Positions 44,626-53,293 of a stretch of 64,000 nucleotides of DNA are shown piece by piece; within the stretch, counting starts at the first letter, position 1; each line of letters opens with the position of its first letter. The stretch comes from Brevibacterium ravenspurgense (GTDB lineage Bacteria; Actinomycetota; Actinomycetes; Actinomycetales; Brevibacteriaceae), in NCBI RefSeq assembly GCF_001584615.1, contig NZ_LQQC01000004.1, forward strand, positions 95,006 through 159,005. Reading direction: 5' to 3'. A model generated the notes under the pieces. It worked only from the letters and a program-made list of their open reading frames with translations. It did not search any database and was not told the origin of the DNA. The translations under genes were made by a program, and so were the position numbers.

Positions 44626-46776
44626 TTGTCGAGACTGACGGAGTTGCTGCGGCAGGCCCGCAAGGCTGATCCGCAACTCGGTGCTGATCTGGAAGCAGAG
44701 ATCGCCGCACTCACCAAGCGTCGCACCTTCGGTCTCGTCTTCGAACAGCATCAGCCCGAGGCCGTTGAGTTGCCCGGCAGGCCGGTGCGACGAGGCGACA
44801 AGGTGCGCGTGCTTCCGTCCCGTGGGGAGACGAAGGCAGGCGACCAGCGACTGTGGCGGGTGACTCGGGTCGAGCGACTCGACGGGCAGCGTCTGGCCCA
44901 TCTCGCGGAGCTGGACGCCGAGAAGCCTGAGACTCAGATCATGCCTGCCGACGACATGGTGGTCGTCGCGGAGTTCCGGGACCGCATCTACCCCGGCCTC
45001 GTGGAGACAGGTCGCGTCGAGCGGGGTGGAGACAAGCCGTTCCACTCGGTCATCAACGCGGAGAACTACCACGCGCTGGAGATGCTGACGTACACCCATC
45101 GGCACTCCATCGACGCCATCTACATCGACCCGCCGTACAACAGCGGTGCGAAAGATTGGAAGTACAACAACGACTACGTGGAGTCAGACGACGACTACCG
45201 GCACTCGAAGTGGCTTGCCTTCATGGAGCGGCGCCTGAAGATCGCTCGCGAGTTGCTCAACCCCGACGACTCGGTGCTCATCGTCACGATCGACGACAAG
45301 GAGATCAACCGCCTCTCGCTTCTGCTGGAGCAGACATTCCCCGAGGCCAAGATTCAGACTATCTGCTCAATCATCAACCCCCAAGGCATCTCCTCCGGTG
45401 CCGGAGAGTTCAGCCGCGTCCATGAGTACGTCCTGTTTGTGTACATCGGCGACGCCGCACTCACGCAGTGGTCCCGCTCGATGGTCGACAACGACAAGGA
45501 GGCCAGCGACGTTTCGGACGACCGTTCAGTTCGCTGGGCTGACTTCGCGAGGTACGGAGCGAAGGCAAGCCGCCAGCACAGTCCAGGTGCGTTCTTTCCG
45601 ATCTTCGTAAACATCAGCGACGAAGCGATTCACAGCATCGGAGACGCTCTGGACGAGGATCAACAGCGCGACGATGTTCCGGTGCCGGAAGGGACCCGTG
45701 CTGTATGGCCACCGAACCGACCCGATGGTGGCGACGGTCGGTGGCGCGTGACGGCCGAGTCCTGCCGCGACTTGAACGACAACGGCTACCTACGGGTCGG
45801 TCCGTACAACAAGCGCAGCGACCGTCACTCCTTCGCCTACCTCCAAGACGGGGCGATCCGCAAGATCGGCACAGGAGAGATCGTCGTGACGGGCAAGGAC
45901 GTCAAGGGCGCAGTGACGGTCGAGTACGCGGACAACACCAAGACCGCGACGCCCAAGACCATCTGGACCCTCCCGAGCCACGACGCATCTCGGCACGGGT
46001 CAAACCTCCTGCGTCAGTTCCTGCCAGGCAGGTCGTTCCCGTTCCCGAAGAGCCTGTACGCCGTCGAGGATGCGCTCCGCTTCTTCGTCGCCGACAAGCC
46101 CGACGCGACGATCATCGACTTCTTCTCCGGGAGCGGCACGACAGCACACGCAGTCATGCGCCTGAACCGGGATGGCGGTCGGCGTAGGTCGATCTGCGTC
46201 ACTAACAACGAAGTCAGCGCAAACGAGCAGGCTGGCCTCCGGAAGAACGGGCTCCGCCCAGGTGACCCGGAGTGGGAAGCCCTCGGCATCTGTGACTACA
46301 TCACCAAGCCGCGCCTTACCGCCGCGATCACCGGCCAGACCCCCGAGGGCGAGTCGATCAAGGGCGACTACAAGTTCACCGATAAGTTCCCGATGTCGGA
46401 GGGCTTCGAGGAGAACGCCGCGTTCTTCACCCTCACCTACGAGGCGCCATTGTCGGTTCGTCACAACCGTGCCTTCGAGCGCGTCGCACCGATGCTGTGG
46501 CTGCGCGCCGGCTCCCGCGGTCGCGTCATTTACGACCTCGGCGAGGACGGTTGGGACGTGGCCGAGTCGTACGGCGTGCTGGAGAACCTAGACCAGGCGG
46601 ACGAGTTCGTCACGGCGGTGAGTGCTCGTGAGGGCATCGACATCGTGTTCGTCGTCACGGATGACGACAGCGCCTTCCAGATGGTGTGCCGAGAGCTGCC
46701 GAACGAAGTAGTACCGGTGCGCTTGTACGAGTCGTATCTCCAGAACTTCGAGATCAACACGGGACGGAGCCTGTAA
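44626..46776 (+). CDS. mod: Type III restriction-modification methyltransferase (Mod)
   Basis: The protein has 716 residues from a TTG with AAGGAG 9 nt upstream. Motif IV is IYIDPPYNSGAKDWKY (about residue 168), and motif I FFSGSGTTAHAVMRLN follows later (about 500), the order of beta-class N6-adenine methyltransferases. The about 330 residues between them are the expected recognition region. It methylates host DNA and also sets specificity for the Res subunit encoded next. The two genes are adjacent without a gap (stop TAA, then ATG), so they form one operon. Confidence 0.92.
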   Translation: MSRLTELLRQARKADPQLGADLEAEIAALTKRRTFGLVFEQHQPEAVELPGRPVRRGDKVRVLPSRGETKAGDQRLWRVTRVERLDGQRLAHLAELDAEKPETQIMPADDMVVVAEFRDRIYPGLVETGRVERGGDKPFHSVINAENYHALEMLTYTHRHSIDAIYIDPPYNSGAKDWKYNNDYVESDDDYRHSKWLAFMERRLKIARELLNPDDSVLIVTIDDKEINRLSLLLEQTFPEAKIQTICSIINPQGISSGAGEFSRVHEYVLFVYIGDAALTQWSRSMVDNDKEASDVSDDRSVRWADFARYGAKASRQHSPGAFFPIFVNISDEAIHSIGDALDEDQQRDDVPVPEGTRAVWPPNRPDGGDGRWRVTAESCRDLNDNGYLRVGPYNKRSDRHSFAYLQDGAIRKIGTGEIVVTGKDVKGAVTVEYADNTKTATPKTIWTLPSHDASRHGSNLLRQFLPGRSFPFPKSLYAVEDALRFFVADKPDATIIDFFSGSGTTAHAVMRLNRDGGRRRSICVTNNEVSANEQAGLRKNGLRPGDPEWEALGICDYITKPRLTAAITGQTPEGESIKGDYKFTDKFPMSEGFEENAAFFTLTYEAPLSVRHNRAFERVAPMLWLRAGSRGRVIYDLGEDGWDVAESYGVLENLDQADEFVTAVSAREGIDIVFVVTDDDSAFQMVCRELPNEVVPVRLYESYLQNFEINTGRSL

Positions 46777-49359
46777 ATGCGTTACACGCTGAAGGACTAC
46801 CAGGCCGAGGCCGTCCGTGACGTGCTGCGGAACCTGGACCGTGCTCGCGACTCCTACCGTCGCTACGGCGCGCTCTCTCAGTTCTCACTGAGCGCCACGA
46901 CCGGTGCTGGGAAGACCGTCATGGCCGCTGCCGTGTTCGAATCGCTCTTCTTCGGCAACGATGAGTTCGACGTAGCCGGTGACCCGGGCGCCGTCGTACT
47001 GTGGTTCTCGGACGACCCGGCGCTGAACGAACAGTCGCGTGCTCGAATCCAAGCGGCGGCCAGCGAACTCGACCACCGACTCCGTGTAGTGCCGACGACA
47101 TTCTCCGAGCCGACCTTCCGGCCCGGAAACGTGTACTTCCTCAACACGCAGAAGCTGAGCAAGAACTCTCGCCTGGTCAAGGGTGCTCCGGAAGCCAGAA
47201 GCGATGACACACTGCCAGGTCTCGAGCCTCGCCCTGACGAGGTTCAGTCCTCCATCTACGACACGATCACGAACACCATCGCCAATGAGGACCTGACGCT
47301 CTACCTCGTGCTCGACGAGGCGCATCGCGGCATGGGGACGCGCGTACGCGAACGGTCCACCATCGTGCAGCGACTCATCAACGGCCAGGGCAGCGTACCT
47401 GCGATGCCGGTCGTCTTCGGCATCTCGGCCACGGTTGAGCGCTTCGAGACTGCGATGAAGGAAGCCAAGGGTCGTGACGCCCTCCCGTCGGTGCAGGTGG
47501 ACTCCGCGCTGGTCCAGGCCTCAGGACTCTTGAAAGACGACATCGCCCTGTCGATCCCTGCCGAGGATGGCGCGTTCGAGACAGTGCTCCTGACCAAGGC
47601 CGTTGAGAAGATCAGGGCCTCCGAGAGTGCGTGGCAGGACTATGCGCGCGAGCAGGGCGAGGCTGAAGCCGTTCGTCCGCTTCTGGTGGTTCAGGTTGGG
47701 GACAAGCCCTCGCAGGATACGCTCACGCGGACACTGGACACGATCTACGAGGCATGGTCGGACTTGCCTTACGACGCCGTGGCGAACGTCTTTGGTGAGC
47801 ACACCGACCTAACCATCGGGCGGCAGATCGTGCCCTACATCGAGCCGCAGCGGGTGCAGGACGCGACGCATGTGCGGGTTCTGTTGGCCAAGAGTGCGAT
47901 CTCCACCGGCTGGGACTGCCCGCGAGCCGAGGTGCTCGTCTCGTTCCGCCCTGCCAAGGACCGCACGCACATCACACAGTTGCTCGGGCGGATGATGCGC
48001 ACACCGCTGGCTCGGCGCATCCCCGGCAACGAACTGCTGAACTCGGTGGACTGCCTGTTGCCGTTGTTCGACCGGAAGACCGCGACCGGGGTCGCGAAAC
48101 TGCTGATGAAGGGCGCGACAAGCAAGGACGCCGACGATGGAGAGGACGGTGGCGGCGGTCTGGGCCGCCGGGTGCTGTTCGACCCGATACCGTTGTGTCC
48201 GAACCCTGCCATCGCTCAGGCGGTGTGGGAGCGGTTCGCAGCCATCCCCTCGGTGACGATCCCGAAGAAGAACGTCAAGCCCATTCGCAGGCTCACCGCA
48301 CTGGCTACGGCGTTGTCGAAGGACCACCTCATAGATGAGGCCGTGGAAAAAGCGCACAAGCACCTCCACGCCGTCCTTGACGGGCGCGCGGTGCAGTACA
48401 AGGACAAGATCGCGAAGGCCCGCGAGGACGTGCTCACGATGGAAGGCGAGGAGGTCCGAGGCCGAGTCGGCGGCGGGTTCTCTTACCGAGCGTTCTCTGT
48501 CAGTGCTGACCCGCGCGCCATCGAGGACTACTACCGCGCGTCCACCCGCGTGCTGAGCCCGGCATTGTGCGCTTCCTACGTCGATCACCTGGTCGGGCCA
48601 GACGGCGACGAGGATGAACTCCTCGAAGCCCACATCACCCTCGCCTCGCTCGGGCGAATCCCCGAGATCGCGCAGGCGGTCGAGGCCGAGGCAGATGGGC
48701 TGGCCCGTGACTGGCTCACGCAGACCCGTGTCGCTCGGAAGGGGCTAAGCGACGAGCGCCAGGCCGAGTACGACGGCCTGGAGTCGATGTCCACCACCCC
48801 AGAGCCAATCAGCCTTACTACTCCGAAGAACGGCCAAGCCGACACCAAGCTGCGCCATCCCGACGGCACCGAGGAGGACCTGCCCACCCGCGGGATGCAC
48901 CTGCTCGCTGCGGACGACGGCACGGTCCCGATCAGGTTGAACGAGTGGGAGCTTAAAGTCCTCGATTCCGAGGCCGCTCAGCCGGGTTTTCAAGGTTGGT
49001 ACCGCAATCCCGACCGCGCCACGAAGGAATCCCTCGCGGTGGCCTACAAAGACGAGATGGAGGATTGGAAGGCGCTGCGCCCGGACTTCCTGTTCTTCGG
49101 CACCAACCATGACGGGAGCGTCGCTGTGGACCTCGTAGACCCACACGGTCACCACCTCTCCGATGCATTGCCGAAGCTGCGAGGCCTCGCCGACTTCGCC
49201 GAGTGCTTCGCAGATGACTTCCGCCGTGTCGAATCGGTGGCTGAGACGAGTGGCGTGCTACGGGCCCTGGACATCACCAAGCCTCGAGTTCGGGTGGCGA
49301 TCCGAAGTGCCAAGAGTGCAAGGTCGCTGTACGAATCGGAACTGGCCAATGATTACTGA
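46777..49359 (+). CDS. res: Type III restriction enzyme helicase/nuclease subunit (Res)
   Basis: The protein has 860 residues. SF2 helicase motifs are Walker A SATTGAGKTVMAAAVF (about residue 40), Walker B LDEAHRG (about 179), motif III FGISATVE, and motif VI LLGRMMRTP. The C-terminal region has RPDFLFFGTNHDGSVAVDLV then DPHGHH (about 768-791). This takes the place of the PD...ExK nuclease centre but lacks the usual Glu-x-Lys. It translocates or switches on DNA and cuts unmethylated sites with Mod. Starts right after the mod stop. Confidence 0.9.
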   Translation: MRYTLKDYQAEAVRDVLRNLDRARDSYRRYGALSQFSLSATTGAGKTVMAAAVFESLFFGNDEFDVAGDPGAVVLWFSDDPALNEQSRARIQAAASELDHRLRVVPTTFSEPTFRPGNVYFLNTQKLSKNSRLVKGAPEARSDDTLPGLEPRPDEVQSSIYDTITNTIANEDLTLYLVLDEAHRGMGTRVRERSTIVQRLINGQGSVPAMPVVFGISATVERFETAMKEAKGRDALPSVQVDSALVQASGLLKDDIALSIPAEDGAFETVLLTKAVEKIRASESAWQDYAREQGEAEAVRPLLVVQVGDKPSQDTLTRTLDTIYEAWSDLPYDAVANVFGEHTDLTIGRQIVPYIEPQRVQDATHVRVLLAKSAISTGWDCPRAEVLVSFRPAKDRTHITQLLGRMMRTPLARRIPGNELLNSVDCLLPLFDRKTATGVAKLLMKGATSKDADDGEDGGGGLGRRVLFDPIPLCPNPAIAQAVWERFAAIPSVTIPKKNVKPIRRLTALATALSKDHLIDEAVEKAHKHLHAVLDGRAVQYKDKIAKAREDVLTMEGEEVRGRVGGGFSYRAFSVSADPRAIEDYYRASTRVLSPALCASYVDHLVGPDGDEDELLEAHITLASLGRIPEIAQAVEAEADGLARDWLTQTRVARKGLSDERQAEYDGLESMSTTPEPISLTTPKNGQADTKLRHPDGTEEDLPTRGMHLLAADDGTVPIRLNEWELKVLDSEAAQPGFQGWYRNPDRATKESLAVAYKDEMEDWKALRPDFLFFGTNHDGSVAVDLVDPHGHHLSDALPKLRGLADFAECFADDFRRVESVAETSGVLRALDITKPRVRVAIRSAKSARSLYESELANDY

Positions 49360-49417
49360 CGTTCGTGTCGCAGACAATGGCTGCATGTAATTGGCAGCCT
49401 GACGCAGGAGGGAAGAA

Positions 49418-50224
49418 GTGAAGTCACCTCTAAACAACGAGGCCGCGGCAGCGCTCGCTCAGTTCTTTTTTAAGGGTGCCGGGCCGTCCCATTCGGTGCT
49501 GACGCGGACATTCATATCAGCGGGGTTCGCCGCAAGCGATCCATACGACGCAGATACGCAGACTCCCAATAAGCAACAACGGGTTCTCGCCGTGTGCCAT
49601 GCGGCTCAAAATCGAGCTGAGGGTGCACGTGAGCTTGTCAGCGGGTTGTTAGACGCGCTCAGGCTTCACGGCTCATTTAGTGATGAAACTGAGCAAGATA
49701 ACGTGAGGCATCTCCGTTCGGCATTTTCACACCTGGGGTGGGAACTTACTGCAGAAGGGCGATTGAGCCGCGTCGGTGATATTGACTTGAACACGGGTGG
49801 CCGAGAAGCGCTCGACGAACAGCTCAAACGATTGCGGCGCAACATCGACGATCCTGCGGCTTTACTCGGTGGCGCTAAGGAGCTTCTGGAAGCCGTCGCC
49901 AAGTTTGTCCTTGAAGAAGGTGGACGGCTCCCTCAAAGAAACGCTGGCTTCTCGGCACTTGTCTCGATGGCATTTGAAATGCTCGGGCTCCAACCTGCTG
50001 TTGTAGATGATTCCATTCCTGGTGGTAAGCAAATTCGAGCGATCTATCAGTCAGCTAAGCAAATCGCGTTTGCGGTGAACGAACTGCGCAATCTACAGGG
50101 CACTGGGCACGGGCGTACTCTGCCAACGGGCGTCACACACCAAGCTGCTCAGTTCGTCATCCGTGAAGCCACGCATGTTGCAGAGCTGATGCTATCGACC
50201 CATGATCGCCAGATGGGTCGATAG
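49418..50224 (+). CDS. Abortive-infection protein with Abi_C domain
   Basis: The protein has 268 residues with GGAGG upstream of the GTG. The N-terminal 170 residues are helical with no recognised catalytic motif. The C-terminal about 90 residues (GGKQIRAIYQSAKQIAFAVN, then LRNLQGTGHGRTLPTG) match the Abi_C module, whose RN...GTGHGR signature recalls HEPN-type RNases. Proteins of this type stop phage growth by killing or arresting the host. It is 58 nt after res on the same strand. The base composition is clearly more AT-rich than its neighbours, a sign of transfer. Confidence 0.75.
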   Translation: MKSPLNNEAAAALAQFFFKGAGPSHSVLTRTFISAGFAASDPYDADTQTPNKQQRVLAVCHAAQNRAEGARELVSGLLDALRLHGSFSDETEQDNVRHLRSAFSHLGWELTAEGRLSRVGDIDLNTGGREALDEQLKRLRRNIDDPAALLGGAKELLEAVAKFVLEEGGRLPQRNAGFSALVSMAFEMLGLQPAVVDDSIPGGKQIRAIYQSAKQIAFAVNELRNLQGTGHGRTLPTGVTHQAAQFVIREATHVAELMLSTHDRQMGR

Positions 50225-50327
50225 CCCGCCGTGGTCCCTAGCATCTCTGGGACGACTGCCCCGGAGCGCTGATCGGGCCGACCTCGACGCCTCAGATGTA
50301 GGGGTCGGATGTCGTTGAACGCTGGCG

Positions 50328-50342
50328 TAACGTATAGCGTTA
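50328..50342. promoter_or_regulatory. Operator-like dyad before higB
   Basis: TAACG TATAG CGTTA, perfect 5-bp arms. A further half site GCGTTA lies at 50353-50358. The candidate HigA operator sits just upstream of the promoter hexamer TATGGT (50367-50372). Confidence 0.5.
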
Positions 50343-50366
50343 TTGACGCAGAGCGTTATGCCTGGG

Positions 50367-50378
50367 TATGGTTAAGCT
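50367..50378 (+). promoter_or_regulatory. -10 hexamer TATGGT, leaderless geometry for higB
   Basis: TATGGT, 6 nt (TAAGCT), GTG. Confidence 0.5.
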
Positions 50379-50660
50379 GTGATCCAGTCATTCGCCGACA
50401 AGGACACTGAACGACTTTGGAATCGAGAGCGGGTGCGTTCAATCGATTCCCGAATTCACTCAGTGGCGTTGAGAAAACTGCGTCAGCTCGGTTACGCGCA
50501 GAGCCTCGAAGAATTGCGGATTCCGCCGGGTAACCGTCTCGAAGCACTTAAGGGCGATCGCGTGGGTCAGCACAGTATCCGTATCAACGACCAGTGGCGT
50601 ATCTGCTTTCAGTGGACAGCTGCTGGCCCAGAGGAGGTTGAGATCGTTGACTACCACTGA
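50379..50660 (+). CDS. higB: HigB-type toxin (RelE/ParE fold mRNA interferase)
   Basis: The protein has 93 residues. The fold pattern MIQSFADKDTERLWNRERVR, then LRIPPGNRLEALKGDRVGQH, and the ending IRINDQWRICFQW and VEIVDYH is the RelE/HigB plasmid-maintenance killer family, which cuts mRNA on the ribosome. The toxin precedes the antitoxin, the order typical of higBA. It overlaps higA by 14 nt, so synthesis is coupled. The dyad upstream suggests autoregulation. Confidence 0.9.
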   Translation: MIQSFADKDTERLWNRERVRSIDSRIHSVALRKLRQLGYAQSLEELRIPPGNRLEALKGDRVGQHSIRINDQWRICFQWTAAGPEEVEIVDYH

Positions 50661-50949
50661 CAAACTCCCTCCGGTTCACCCGGGAGAAGTCCTTATGGAG
50701 GACTTTCTTAAAGACCTGGGCATTACACAGCACAAGCTCGCGGTCTCAATCGGAGTCCCGCCTCGGCGAATCAACGAGATCGTTCACGGTAAGCGTGCGA
50801 TCACTGCTGACACTGCCCTTCGACTGGCGAAGTTCTTTGGTATGAGCCCTCAGTTCTGGCTTGGGTTGCAGACTCAGTACGACCTCGATGTGGCAGAAGA
50901 TAAGGTCTTCTGCGAACTTGAGCAGATTCAAGCCATCAACGTTGCCTGA
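50647..50949 (+). CDS. higA: HigA-type antitoxin (HTH XRE family)
   Basis: About 100 residues. The HTH lies in LGITQHKLAVSIGVPPRRIN, then EIVHGKRAITADTALRLAKF. PPVHPGEVLMEDFLKDLGI is the usual HigA N-terminus. The TTG at 50647 is chosen because GGAGG lies 9 nt upstream. The TTG at 50638 has no spacing. HigA neutralises HigB and represses the operon. The ending FWLGLQTQYDLDVAED matches the family. Confidence 0.9.
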   Translation: MTTTDKLPPVHPGEVLMEDFLKDLGITQHKLAVSIGVPPRRINEIVHGKRAITADTALRLAKFFGMSPQFWLGLQTQYDLDVAEDKVFCELEQIQAINVA

Positions 50950-51043
50950 CGATAGGTTCGAGTGAGATTGCTCGACGATGATTGCGCTCGCTGTGTCGGC
51001 GCAGCGTGTTATAACTCTCATTGCGGCGTCAGCTGCTCAGTTT

Positions 51044-51055
51044 GATACTTGAGTC
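51044..51055 (+). promoter_or_regulatory. -10 hexamer GATACT, leaderless geometry
   Basis: GATACT, 6 nt (TGAGTC), ATG. Confidence 0.45.
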
Positions 51056-51385
51056 ATGACAATCTGGAAGGTGTCCGATGACTGGTTTGATCGGCACACA
51101 ACTCAAGACCTTGCTTACCGCGTCCGGGTGCGTGCAGTTACGCCGGGTGCGCTCGACTCGGCGTGGGCCCGCGTCGTTGAAGAGCACGGCTCTGACGACG
51201 ATGGTGTCGTGCCCATCGGCGGGGCTGCGCTCATCCGAGTGAACGATCACGAGGTCGATGCCATCAGCGGGGGAGAAGACGCCCTTGACTCGCTCGAGTG
51301 GGCGGTCAATGACGTCCTCGGTGAAGCTCTCAAGGGCGCCGAGGTGCTGGTTGTGTCCGAAGAGCGATCCCTGGTTTTCGACTAG
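51056..51385 (+). CDS. Hypothetical protein
   Basis: The protein has 109 residues. I do not recognise a family. Residues 1-40 (MTIWKVSDDWFDRHTTQDLA) contain aromatic residues, and the remainder alternates beta-like strands and an acidic helix (SLEWAVNDVLGEALKGAEVL). There is no signal, membrane helix or cysteine pair. Composition and codon use look like the core genome rather than the defence island. It stands between the higBA pair and tag with a possible promoter of its own. Confidence 0.6.
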   Translation: MTIWKVSDDWFDRHTTQDLAYRVRVRAVTPGALDSAWARVVEEHGSDDDGVVPIGGAALIRVNDHEVDAISGGEDALDSLEWAVNDVLGEALKGAEVLVVSEERSLVFD

Positions 51386-51444
51386 TTGCGGTAGAGCACT
51401 TCTGAAACGCAGTTCGGTTCGCGTCCTTGAGGAGGGGTGGGCGC

Positions 51445-52023
51445 ATGAATGATTCGCTCGTCACAGGTGATGATGGGATCATCCGGCCGGTGTGGGCAGC
51501 TTCGGACCCTTTGCTACGTGAGTACTACGACACCGAATGGGGCCGGCCGGTCTGCGATGAACGGGGCCTGTTTGAGCGGCTCAGTTTAGAGGCGTTTCAG
51601 TCGGGTCTTTCATGGCTGACGATTCTGCGCAAACGCGAGAATTTCCGCGACGCTTTCGACGGTTTCGATCCCGAACTCGTTGCCGCCTACACAGACGCAG
51701 ACCGGGGGCGCCTGATGGCGGACGCCGGGATTGTGCGCAATCGGCGCAAAATCGACGCGACGATCACCAACGCGCAGGCAACACTGACACTGCGTGCCGA
51801 TGGGGGACTGGCTGACCTCATCTGGTCCTACCAGCCTGAGGTGCACCCCACCCCGAGAACCGCAGGCGAGGTGCCCACCACCTCGCCAGAATCGAAAGCT
51901 CTCGCTGCAGCACTGCGAGGGAAAGGGTTTGTGTTCGTTGGACCCACGACCATGTTTGCGCTCATGGAGGCCGTTGGCATCGTCAACACCCACCTGGTCG
52001 GCTCAACCGCGCGGCCGGAATGA
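51445..52023 (+). CDS. tag: DNA-3-methyladenine glycosylase I
   Basis: The protein has 192 residues from the ATG at 51445 (GGAGGGG 8 nt upstream). The family pattern is clear: RPVWAASDPLLREYYDTEWG, LSLEAFQSGLSWLTILRKRE, and FVFVGPTTMFALMEAVGIVN with the helix-hairpin-helix region between. Cys42 of RPVCDERG takes the place of the N-terminal Cys zinc ligand. The C-terminal HxHxxC zinc pattern of E. coli Tag is only partly present (NTHLVGS). It removes 3-methyladenine from DNA. Confidence 0.88.
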   Translation: MNDSLVTGDDGIIRPVWAASDPLLREYYDTEWGRPVCDERGLFERLSLEAFQSGLSWLTILRKRENFRDAFDGFDPELVAAYTDADRGRLMADAGIVRNRRKIDATITNAQATLTLRADGGLADLIWSYQPEVHPTPRTAGEVPTTSPESKALAAALRGKGFVFVGPTTMFALMEAVGIVNTHLVGSTARPE

Positions 52024-52099
52024 CTGTGCCTCTTCGAAGGGGACAGAAAGTGAGCACCCTCGGTACATGTATTGAGGGGGCTCATTTGTGTTCGGGTGC

Positions 52100-52417
52100 T
52101 TAGGAGATGGCGAAGCCCGAGGCGGGGCCGTCTTCCGTGATCGGCTTTCCGTTTTCGTCGACGTACCAGTCGATCTCGATTTCGAGTTCACGCTCAATTC
52201 CGCGGCGCTTACGGGAGTCGGTGACTTCCATCGTCGTGCGGAACGTGCCGGGAAGATCCATGGCGAGAGCGCTATCGCCGGTGCCTAGTGTCATATCGCC
52301 GGCGCGGACACGCTCAGCAAGGCTTTCAAAGAAGGCGGCCAGTTCCTCACGGCTGAAGTCGCCTTTGCTCTTGAGCAGCTTCTGGTTTCTCTTGGGTGTG
52401 TTCGGGGTCTGCGTCAT
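52100..52417 (-). CDS. Amphi-Trp domain-containing protein
   Basis: The protein has 105 residues (ribosome site GAGAGGA before ATG). It matches the layout of the amphi-Trp domain family: DFSREELAAFFESLAERVRA, a central strand pair with TLGTGDSALAMDLPGTF, and ELEIEIDWYVDENGKPI, with a Trp in the final strand. Members are small bacterial or archaeal proteins of unknown function. Predicted cytosolic. It stands alone, opposite in direction to its neighbours. Confidence 0.75.
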   Translation of the reverse strand: MTQTPNTPKRNQKLLKSKGDFSREELAAFFESLAERVRAGDMTLGTGDSALAMDLPGTFRTTMEVTDSRKRRGIERELEIEIDWYVDENGKPITEDGPASGFAIS

Positions 52418-52592
52418 TGCGATCCTCTCTATGTCAGCAGGGGCGGCTTCGAAAGAGCCTCAAGCCCTGGTTTGCACCGCCGCCATCTCATTATATGAAA
52501 CTGTCGCTGGGCGTTGTTGGCTGGTCTACCAGAAGTGACCGCGGGTGCGTATTCTGTACGAAAGTCGTGGAAAGTTCATAAGGGATGAATGC

Positions 52593-53216
52593 ATGAAGAC
52601 TGTTCGCATTGCCATTGCTGTTGCCGCTGCACTGACCCTTGCCGGCTGCGGCTCAGATGGGCCGTCGGTATCAACTGGCGACAACACCCCAGCGCAAGAA
52701 GCGCCGAGTGAAGCGGCCACGGAGGGCGCTCCAGCACAGGACTCTGACGAGCCGCAAAAGCCGAAGGAAGAAGAGAAGCCCGCGGGTGAAAGCGCGATGG
52801 GCGCATCCTTCGATGGCAAGAAAGTCGACCCCGAGGGATTCAAATCCACAGCAGTGTTTGCTGACGGCGGGTACTACTTCCAGACTCAGTCGGGTAAGCA
52901 CCAGTGTGTGATCACTGCTGAATTCGTTGGCTGTGTGCACATGGCTGCGCCGCCCAATGCTCCTGAAGTCCAGCAGGCGGATGGCGGTTATGGGCCTGCT
53001 AATGCTTCCCGTATGTACGCCGGCAAAAAGGCTGAAATGTTCGGAATGAGCGATACGACCTTCCTGAAGCAGGACGGCCAGGCAAAGGTTTTGGGCTACG
53101 GCGAAGTGCTTGATGTCAAAGGCTTCAAGTGCACTACGGACATGGAACTCGGCGTCATCTGCATTCAGGGCGAACACGGGTTGCAGGTGTCTTCGCAGAA
53201 GTACACGCTTCGCTGA
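52593..53216 (+). CDS. Secreted lipoprotein, paralogue of the next gene
   Basis: The protein has 207 residues. The lipobox is LTLAGC at 16-21 after the signal MKTVRIAIAVAA. A low-complexity Glu/Pro/Ala linker (about 30-70) precedes a domain of about 130 residues with four cysteines (KHQCVITAEFVGCVH and FKCTTDMELGVICIQG). The ribosome site is AAGGGAT. The domain is shared by 53294-53998, so these are tandem paralogues. Function unknown, but a surface exposure is expected. Confidence 0.82.
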   Translation: MKTVRIAIAVAAALTLAGCGSDGPSVSTGDNTPAQEAPSEAATEGAPAQDSDEPQKPKEEEKPAGESAMGASFDGKKVDPEGFKSTAVFADGGYYFQTQSGKHQCVITAEFVGCVHMAAPPNAPEVQQADGGYGPANASRMYAGKKAEMFGMSDTTFLKQDGQAKVLGYGEVLDVKGFKCTTDMELGVICIQGEHGLQVSSQKYTLR

Positions 53217-53281
53217 TTTCGGCAGGGGGTGCGTGCGGTTTCATAGCGTGTGAGGACAAAGAATTGCGAATTGTGAACGGA

Positions 53282-53293
53282 TAGAATTGCACC
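53282..53293 (+). promoter_or_regulatory. -10 hexamer TAGAAT, leaderless geometry
   Basis: TAGAAT, 6 nt (TGCACC), ATG. Confidence 0.55.
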
